From Chimonanthus salicifolius (lineage: Eukaryota; Streptophyta; Magnoliopsida; Laurales; Calycanthaceae): a stretch of 64,000 nucleotides of DNA. Shown in pieces: positions 55,633-64,000 of this stretch. The number at the start of each line of letters is the position of its first letter. Position 1 is the first letter of the stretch. The notes beneath the pieces are model-generated. The model had not been told where the DNA came from. It saw only the letters and a list, made by a program, of their open reading frames with translations, and did not search any database. The position numbers were made by a program, and so were the translations under genes. The stretch is taken from the NCBI GenBank assembly GCA_013350335.1, contig CM023539.1:14508302-14572301 (forward strand), read 5' to 3'.

Positions 55633-58600
55633 CTGCAGCATGAGTTTCTTGGATCTGTTTTCCAGCCAGAGACGAGTTGTATAAGGACAAATTTAACTGT
55701 TTAAATGTACTTATGCAAATACATTTAAGAATAGCTAGAATTGGTCAACAAACTCACTTATGGGCTTGGTTTCTCCTCTTTATGTAATTAAAATAGTAAA
55801 TGTGTTTTCTCCATTAAGTCATTCCTTTCCCTCCTACTAGTATAGCTTAAAGTATTTAATGTCTAAAGTGTCAATCTTCTTTTTACAAACAGTCCTTCGA
55901 ACCAATTGATTTCAAATTCGTTTCTTTTCCTTTTTCTTTTTCTACTTTGTTAACTGTATAAATGTTTAGACCTTTTACTTATGTATCTGAGTTTTCAAAG
56001 TATATATGGGTTATATTTTTTAATTTAATGGTTTAAATTTTTATAATGATTCCTTTGTTCCTATGAAATACTCCATTCCTATTCAATTAATTTATTTTGA
56101 AAATTGTTCAAACTATCTTTGGCACTTATTACCTTAAGGTTTTCATTACCTTATACTCCCTCATCTACTACCAGCCACCATCAGTTCCTTCTTGTTTGGG
56201 CCAGCCAACGTCCTAACTCTTTCACTGTCTATGAATTAGTATGTATAACCCACATAGATACCTTCTAACCATAGGCTGCAAACTGTCTAATGTATCACCA
56301 TAGGTTCAACTTGTCCTAAGTGGGTTGGAATCCATGATCGGATCTTTAGACCTTGGCCAAACTTTTATTATCTTAGGCTTAATAAGTAGATCAGGCCTAG
56401 AGTATCAAGTAATGAGTAGAACTAAGCATTTGAACCTCCACCTGAACCAAGCATAGTTCAGTTTTGCTGTATGGAACCTCTATCTTGTGGTCATAGTTTT
56501 GATCTTAAATTATACCACAAACATAGATGGGATAACAACCAAAGTCTGTGCACCGTTATGTTTAATTTTCCTAATTAGGTTACTGTTTCTTCTTATGGAC
56601 CTGTGCTTTTAAAAAACATTAGGTTATTTTAATGGGTATGCTTTTAGTCCCTTTGTTTTAATTTACTTCATTAAATTAATTCTTGATTTTTAAAAGTTTT
56701 GGCAAACATTGAGTGACCATCCTTATTCTTAATTATTTTTAAAGTTTTCCCTACTTATAATTTTACACACCTTATCTTATTTAAAAGTGTTATTTTATTA
56801 TAACTTTTAATTAATGATTTAAATTCGGCTTTTCACAAGGTAGGTTCCTATGGTTATTTTTTGATTGTATTTAACCTCATTATTATTTGAGTTCTTTATT
56901 TAATGTTTTCAAATTTACAAATTGATTTAACCGATATACTTATCCATCATTTGACAAGGTTCTCTTATTACATTGTTTTATCGATTTAAATTCACTTAAA
57001 TAGTAAGTGTTCAATAACCCACTTTGCCATGATTTGTTATCTTCACAAAGAACTCTCCTTATTTCATGAAAAAGGTTTTTATTGCTTTATTAGTGCTTTG
57101 TTGGATTATGCCTAGTCCGACTATACAATGCAAAGGCCCCAAACCTTATTCTTAATCTTGGACCCTAGAAACCCTTTTACACTTATTTAAGTTTAAGTTG
57201 GAAGTAATTGATGAGCACTGGAAAATGACTATTTTACCCTTATATTTGGACTAGTTAGTCCCTTGTTTTGTGTATTTTAGAATATGTTTAATGAGATTTT
57301 GGACGTTTTGCAGGATTTACAGGGAAATGTAAGATATGAGAATTAAAAAGGTGAATTTTGCAATTTTTGGGCATAAGTTTATATTTTGGAAAGTTAGAAT
57401 TTTTAATAATTATTTTACCACAAATTTTAGGGGTTTTATTTGTAAACTAATTAATTCAAATCCATTTATGAGAGTTTGGATTAATTTAGTTAATTTTAGA
57501 ATTGATTATAAATGGTAAAATTAATTATTAGACTTTCCATATTTGAAAAGCCTAATTATTGAGCTCATTAAGAAAAACCTATGAAGAAATCCACATGTGT
57601 GAATACTATTGTCATTATCTCAAGAGGAAATTCGAAATTTAGAAGTCAATATAAGAGGATTTTCAAATTTGACAAGTGGATTAAGGAAAGAGAAAGAAAA
57701 TAAGAAAGTGAGAAAAATAAGGAAGGTTTGACACATGTTCAGTATTTTGGTCATAAATTTCCACTCAAATGTCTGATTGCTTTGATTCTTTTTGTGTTGG
57801 AAAGAAGACTTCAAGAGCTACAACTTTGTAGTTTATAACTTTCCTGATTCTGACGTTAAAAAGATCAAAACTGAGCTACAAGATGGTGTATGTGTAAATA
57901 ACGGGATTCTGCACCCACTTTCCTTTTACGAATTTAGCTCCTTACCTCCTTTAAGTCATTCCATATTTAGTACAAATCAAATCCGCCCTCCATGTGTCCC
58001 TTGCTTTATTTAAATCTTTGAATCCAATCCATTCATTTCACCTCCTTTCATCTATAAATACTGGCCTTCTCCCATTGAGAAAACTGAACTTGGGCATTGA
58101 AGAAAAGGAGAGGAGAGGAAGAAGAGAAGGAGAAAGACTGTAGGATTTTCAATCCACATTAGGTTCTAAGGTTGGTGGATTTTGATTTTCATTGTATTTC
58201 TTTTTCTTTAAAATTCCATTGATATGTAAGTCTAAATTCATGTTTCATAAATAAAATTGAGGTGTGATGAAATACTTAGTCTATGGTTTTCTAATTATTC
58301 AATTTACGTATGATGATTATTTGATTTTCTTTTTATTCTTTAATTAAGTTTATGTGTGGATTTATTTTAATTATTTCAAATTAAATGTGATGAAAATTTA
58401 GATTGAATAGACTTCTTTCTTCAATCTAAGGCTCTTATTTTAAGAGTGCGATGAAATATTTTAGATTTGAAGATAAAGTTTAAATTTTATTCATTCTAAG
58501 GTTTAATTTGAGATTTTTAATTTAATGAAATCCATGAATTTAATTCTTAGAATATTTATTGATGAAAAATTTGAATACATGATTGGTGATTTACGTGAGC

Positions 58601-60715
58601 TCCGTATTCTAGGCCTTTGTTTTACTTTTAAAATATGGAAAATAATGCCTCATTGATTCTTTGAGTCAGTTCCACTGTAAATATGTACAGATGTAATTTA
58701 GGTGTCTTTAATTTTATTTTTGTTTATAAATCCAAAAACTCTTGAAATTGATGAACTAGGATGGAAATAATTTAATTGCATCTTAATTTAGTATTTTAAA
58801 TTAGATTGAGATTGTTTATATTTATATATTAATGCCATCATCTTAATTGAAATTAGTTAAATTGTTAGATTATATGTTTAAATCTAGAATGTTTCTAAAT
58901 TAAGATTAAAACTCATATATTAGATAAATTATTCCATATTTATGATTTTTCTCTATATTTCTCAAAGTTCTTAAAATACGTAATTCAATGTGTATTTTCA
59001 TGGATATATTTTCCTCAGTTCCGACGGGATCGACCTCACACTTAATCGCTACACTATCTAATGGTTCGTGCGCTTGCGAATTATAAATTTAAAATTTGCA
59101 AAACAAGTAATATTAAAGAATACTCAAAACTTTAAACGAACTTTATGCAGCACTTCCCAAACGTCCTATTGATTGATTTCAAGTTGGAATGCGTGTGGAT
59201 TCGTCACCTACACTTTATGAACTTTTTAGATAAGGGAAAATAATACTTTGTACCTTTACCGAGCATGAAAATTCTCTATGTTATTTGTAATAGAAAAGAA
59301 TATTGTATGGCATGTATTTGGAATGTAATATTGGATTTAGGAAAAGGACTGAGTTATATTTTAGAATAGTAGTTATAGTCCGGTGCTCAATCACAGTAAT
59401 GTAAGGGATTTGGCTAAGTAAACTAATGGCCGTAAGGAGACTCAGTTTGCCCAGATAAATGGAAATCAACTACTAACCTTATTGAAAGATTCAAAAATTA
59501 TTTTCGAATTAGTTGGATGTTATGGTATTATTTGTATTATTATTGAGATTGATTTATAATATTGTGGCCATAATAAAATGTTGTAATATGATGTATGTGT
59601 GATATCATTAAGGTTGAATGTTTTAGAATATGTACATGATGTTTATGTTCAATTGAGATTATAATCATGTTTCGAGTATGATGTCAATGATTTTACTCAT
59701 GGCATGTTAATATGATTCATAACATGTAGCATGATGATAGAGATGATGGATAGTAGACATGACATTGAGTATGACATCTTCATGTTCATGGGATTGGTAT
59801 GGAGGTGTTGGCCGTGTAACTTCATGATGACCACGATGGTGGTAGTTTGAGGCCCCGCTTTTAGTGAGAAGTACCACATATGTGGTATGTTTAGTTTGTT
59901 AGGCCATGAAAGATCACGAAGACTGATATTTGGTGGTAGTTGCGTTGTATAGACCCCATTTGATATGGAAAGTACCACTCTGCGGTAAGTTATAGGCCTC
60001 GCTTCAGTGGGATGGCCACAAAATACAGTGGGTATGTTGTGGAGGAATGAGAAACTGAACATTTCCTTGAGTATTGTGCATTACATGGCATAGTGCATTG
60101 ATATTAAAAGCATATTATTTAATCATGTTTTATGATCATATTTATAGAGAATAATAAAGATATTATGTTGGGTATGAATTATTGTATTCCTTCACTGGGC
60201 TTGGAGCTCACACCCCTTAAATTGCAGATAATCCTCTAGACTTAGGATTGGAGGAGACCACTGATGTTTAGAGACTGTCAAGGATGAATATTTAATTTCT
60301 TAGTATAGTTGTGGATTTATGTGATTAGATTTATTTTATTTGATATTACATATTTTGAGAGATTTGATTAGTTAGCTTGAAATAATTGAGAACTTTGAGA
60401 ATATTGATTTTTATTTTATTTTATGGAATGGGAAGTGAGTAGTGAGATTAAATGTGATGTTGATAATAGATGTTATTCATTTCATATTATCAATGACATT
60501 ATGATTTAAGTGATGTGTAAAATGAGCTTGAAAGATTTGATGATTTTGTTATTTCATTTATAATCTTAAAAAAATATATATATTCATTTCCCCTCGCCAC
60601 AAATCTGTGATATAAGACCCATTAGTTGCATTGATTTATTGAATCACGCCCGTTCAACCTGTAGTTAAGCGGGCCACGACCCGTTTAGGTTGTAGAAAGG
60701 AGCGGGGCGTTACAT
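55633..60715 (+). mobile_element. Family B LTR fragment (B3) carrying a nested family C LTR
   Basis: Similar to LTR B2 from about 23160 to its end, including GCAGCACTTCCC (59147) and the closing GGGGCGTTACA at 60715. The left end is missing at the junction with the gypsy element. It is interrupted by C4 (57209-59105). No coding sequence is seen. Confidence 0.65.
57209..59105 (+). mobile_element. Solo LTR, family C (copy C4), nested in B3
   Basis: 1897 bp from TGATGAGC to AAAACA, flanked by AGTAAT on both sides (57203-57208 and 59106-59111). A TATA box, CTATAAATA, is at 58052-58060. It aligns over most of its length with C1 in the opposite orientation. Near its right end it has the phrase GACGGGATCGACCTC, also seen in C2 and C1. 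Short ORFs inside are not conserved. Confidence 0.75.
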
Positions 60716-60876
60716 CAATGCTCTAAGTGTATGGCATTCTCCAATTTTACCAATGTTATCAAACTCGAATTTATCGAAATTGGTGTAGGGGTATGATTCG
60801 TGAATAAAAAATCGTAAAATCGTACAATTCATATATCATCTTATTCCCATAGCCATTTTGTTGACCCGGGGCATTA

Positions 60877-61912
60877 CAGATTTGTCATATATTCCAACTA
60901 CAGATACGTGATACGACTGTTGAACATTGGAGTAAATAGTGGATAAACATCTCATATATGTTAAACATGTACATTGAGTTGATCTAACATGCGAAATCAT
61001 GTGCATGCTTGGTATGTTGGTATATGCGTTGGATTTAATATATGTTCCAACATGATGCATGATTTAAGCTCATCGCACTTTATATATGAGGTTTACTCTA
61101 TAATATGTGATGATTGATCCATGAGAGAATCACCAATTTATTGACCGCGAGGTTGTCCCACAGAAGAATCATAGGGTTAATACATGAGGTTGTACCATGT
61201 GGAAGGCGAGGTTGTGTTGTACTAATCCGAAATAATAGATCGTATATGGGCAAGAATTACAAGGTTGTATTGTTATTGCGAGGTTGTTCCGCTAACGTGA
61301 GGTTGTACAGCGTGGTTAACGAGGTTGTTTCGCGTATGTGCACACGAAAGGTTGTTCTGCATGAACACGAGGTTGTACCGAGATAATTTGCCCTACGATC
61401 CTATAAGTTACATGTGTGATATGTTTTGATATGCTGAATGATAATTATGTTTTGCATTTATATAATTGTTATAGGGTTATCAACATTCTTGATTGATAAA
61501 ATGATCTATGCTATATGTTGTTTCTCTTCAGTAGGCAGTTGCTCTCATTCCATTACGATTTCAGAAAATTACCAAAAGAATGTCTAGACGAACCTACTCT
61601 GCAGGGTTAGAGTTATCAGTCCCTGGTGTTTTCCCATTCTCTAGGAATTTATTGCTTTTATTAGATAAAAGTTAAGAAGGGCTGTAATAGTTCTATGATT
61701 TTTTCTATCCCTATTTGATTTGGATAAATAATATTTCCCTCTATGTGTTCTGCTATGGTTAGTCCTTGGTGATATACATGTTAGGGAAATTATGCATGGT
61801 GATTGGGATACATAGAAATGTGTTGAGTAATCGGTGTAAGTACATGGGACCCTTTTAGAAGTAAAAAATAGTTGTGTCTTGTGGGCCTTTGGCGGGGCAA
61901 GGCGTGAAACGG
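60877..61912. mobile_element. Probable LTR fragment with GAGGTTGT array
   Basis: Begins after GGGGCATTACA. The interior contains a CTTCAGTAGGCAG phrase like those near the 3' ends of other LTRs here, and the block ends around GGCGGGGCAAGGCGTGAAACG. No TSD was found, and the orientation and family are uncertain. Confidence 0.4.
61146..61382. repeat. Short interspersed GAGGTTGT repeats
   Basis: Nine copies of a GCGAGGTTGTNCC-like word in about 235 bp, spaced 18-52 bp. The 90-codon ORF at 61114-61386 translates these as repeated EVV or KVV and is probably not a gene. Confidence 0.7.
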
Positions 61913-62196
61913 TCCATTTGAAGAAAAAAAAAATCTAAATGCACAAGTTGTGTTTGTAGAAGAACATAAATTTGAAGGAGAATTTGTAGGGAATTACCAT
62001 CTTCTCTTTTGTCTGAGTTGATGATGTTTTCTCTACGAAAGTGGAGAATTTATGTACATATGAGAAGTTGACTACTGTCAAAAAAATGAATTTATCTAAA
62101 CTTGAGAAGTTGGACTTCTAAAAATGCCAGTCCACTTTCTCGATTAAGACACAACCATAATTTTTCTCACGCAAACATTATGTTTGAAGAAATATA
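61913..62196. other. Intergenic DNA
   Basis: AT-rich. It contains small inverted words (GAGAATTTAT, GAGAAGTTG) and nothing I can classify. Confidence 0.35.
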
Positions 62197-62386
62197 TTCT
62201 CTCTGTTCCATTTTAATTGTCTCATATGAAATATTTATATTTTTTAAGGAACTCTTTATATAAAGTTAGTACTCACGTGATCTCATCAATTTTTAACACA
62301 TTTTATACTACTTGAATATAAATGAGACAACTATTTTGGAATAATTCTAAAATCCATATACGACCAGTAATTTGGGAAAGAAGGAG
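62197..62386. mobile_element. Stowaway-like (Tc1/mariner) MITE
   Basis: About 190 bp flanked by TA (62195-62196 and 62387-62388). The ends TTCTCTCTGTTCC and GGGAAAGAAGGAG are imperfect inverted repeats close to the Stowaway consensus, and the similarity continues inward (TTGTCTCAT versus ATGAGACAA). Non-coding. Confidence 0.65.
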
Positions 62387-62388
62387 TA

Positions 62389-63179
62389 TTATATTACTTT
62401 AGTTATGCAATTTCTATTATAAAAGATGTAGCTATTTGATGATTTCTTATACCAAATTTAGGAGAAAATAATATTTTCAATCATTAAATTTAAATACATC
62501 AAAATAAAATGCAAAATATATACTATTTTTAAAGTATTTAGATTATGTGATTATCAATAATTTTTCTCATATTTTTTCAATTAAATTATTGGAAAATATT
62601 TCATTTCATTTGATAAAACCTTTAATACACTATACTAAAAATCATTTCTTATATTTCTAAGAACAGGATTAATCTTCTAGCATGGTTGAGTTTTATTTTT
62701 TATTATTACTATTGAAATTAGAATTAAGATCACCTACTCATTCATTAATTTTTTTAAAAATTCATGGGCAAATCAACTTGACTCTGACCAATATAATTCT
62801 CTGTCAAATAAGCTAATAAATTTTTCTAAATTTCTTAAGTTAAATTCAAAATTTCACTTAAATTAATTAATTTAATAAAATTTAAAGAGTAGTCATTTAG
62901 ATACTCTACTTTTCTTTTAGAAGACACTCTATTTCAAAATTTTATGTAAAGTTATTATTTTCCTCCTCAATTTTAAATAGAGGAATTATTATTATTATTT
63001 TTTAAACTGAAGAGTAAAATAATAATTTTAATACAAAATTTTTAAACGAAGGATGTATAAATGGCCACCGAGAAGTCTAATTTCCAGTTTTCCAACAGTC
63101 AATTTACACTTGGACCTGCGGACCACTGAACATCACCTGCTTCATTTAATACCGCTGCAGATGTCCACGGGTTTGGGAT
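62389..63179. other. AT-rich intergenic DNA
   Basis: No gene, tRNA or terminal repeats recognised. Some short inverted words near 62940-63050 suggest an old foldback element, but I could not define its ends. Confidence 0.35.
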
Positions 63180-64000
63180 TTTTAATTTAGAATAATAAGA
63201 AAGGGAAGACAAAACACATGGAGTCTCACATGCGCCAACCGCCACAGTAGTCTTTCTTCTTCTCTATAACTTTTCATCTCACCTCTTTCTTTTCATGAAT
63301 CTGAAAAATCCATCGCCACTCTACTCGAATCTCCGGAAAAGAGATGTAAGGTATTGACTCAACCCATTTTGAGTTTCTTCATACTTTATATAATTATCAT
63401 GAATTCTCTTCTCTGGTTCTTCCACTCAAATCTAATGCTTCTGCACATTTCTTTCGATTGTGTTACAATTGCAGCTTGAAAATGGCTTTATAACTACATT
63501 ATTTGTGTTTTCTCTCTTTCTCTTCTCCTGCACCTGATCATTTCTCTTGATTGATTGTTTAATTTCTGATTTGGGTTCTCTCTTTCTTTAAGTTCTAACT
63601 TATATTCTGATCTGATTTCGATTCGTCTTAAGTTTCTTGTTAAAGCTTGAAATTGGCGACTGAGTCTGCATTAGTTTGTGGGTGTTTTCTTTCTCACTCT
63701 TGCCGGAAAATCAAATCGAGGTTGATTTGCTAGGCGGGATTTTGGTGTTATGTCATTCATGAGTTGTCGGACTATTTAGAAAAAGGGTGATATGTTTCTC
63801 TGTCCGGGAGAAACTTTTTCTTCTGTTTTATGACTATTGATTTTTTGTTCTAAACTATTCTTTTTTTAATTGAAAATCCAAGATCGTGTTTGGATCAGAG
63901 GAAAGTGGGTGGGAAGTGGCAATTTCTCTCGGTGGCCCAGCCGCTGAGGTGGGTGGAGGTGTTCCACCACCTAGGGAACGCCTAACTATAACGTGTTTCT
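63180..64000 (+). other. Possible 5' region of a gene running off the window
   Basis: A TATA-like CTCTATAAC (63262) is followed by a pyrimidine-rich stretch, a possible non-coding exon ending at 63345 before a GTAAGG donor, and an intron-like T-rich region with an ACAATTGCAG acceptor near 63476. No confident coding exon is visible before the edge. It could equally be chance. Confidence 0.3.

Noticed and set aside
61114..61386. 90-codon ORF with repeated EVV/KVV
   Set aside because: It is the translation of the GAGGTTGT repeat array inside an LTR-like fragment; no start context or domain.

Overview
The window looks like nuclear DNA from a flowering plant, probably a eudicot. It is AT-rich, gene-poor and dominated by LTR retrotransposons and small non-autonomous transposons. 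The one host gene I can build with confidence is plant-specific: an intron-containing, secreted, proline-rich protein ending in an X8 (CBM43) callose-binding domain. I cannot name the species.

Layout. 144-2285: a solo LTR of a repeat I call family C, minus strand. 2796-2975: a Mutator-type MITE. 3504-6363: the X8-domain gene, minus strand, three exons. 7262-7593: a complete miniature LTR element (TRIM). 7788-19951: a four-level nest of solo LTRs. Family D (7788-19951) contains C2 (8522-17749), which contains B1 (10417-17136), which contains E1 (11667-15204); each level has its own target-site duplication (TSD). 19989-20762: the 3' end of a Ty1/copia element. 20770-21597: a family C fragment. 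21598-33054: a family B LTR split by a complete Ty3/gypsy element (25102-31668, minus strand, TSD GTATT). The gypsy element has two LTRs of about 1 kb, and its gag-pol frame is open throughout except for seven nonsense codons.

33056-44836 is a mosaic of unclassified repeats. It holds a probable LTR (34167-35038), a hAT-type MITE (38389-38772), a second TRIM (39793-40134), a copia LTR (42330-42732) and an array of covarying palindromes (43182-43361). 44837-55632: a large Ty3/gypsy element, plus strand, with a 3.2-kb 5' LTR, an extra Cys/His-rich ORF ahead of gag, a decayed gag-pol ending in a chromodomain, and a truncated 3' LTR. 55633-60715: a family B LTR fragment carrying a family C solo LTR (57209-59105). 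60877-61912: another LTR fragment, with a short GAGGTTGT repeat array. 62197-62386: a Stowaway-like MITE. The right edge (63180-64000) may begin another gene.

The retroelement genes would have worked within each element: Gag particle, protease, reverse transcriptase/RNase H, integrase. Both internal regions are now broken, so none of the elements is autonomous as read. I saw no tRNA, rRNA, CRISPR array or bacterial-type operon. The most unusual items are the accessory ORF ahead of gag, the dispersed hairpin family inside E1, the covarying palindrome array, the palindromic TCCGA cluster in the 3.2-kb LTR, and the four-deep solo-LTR nest.
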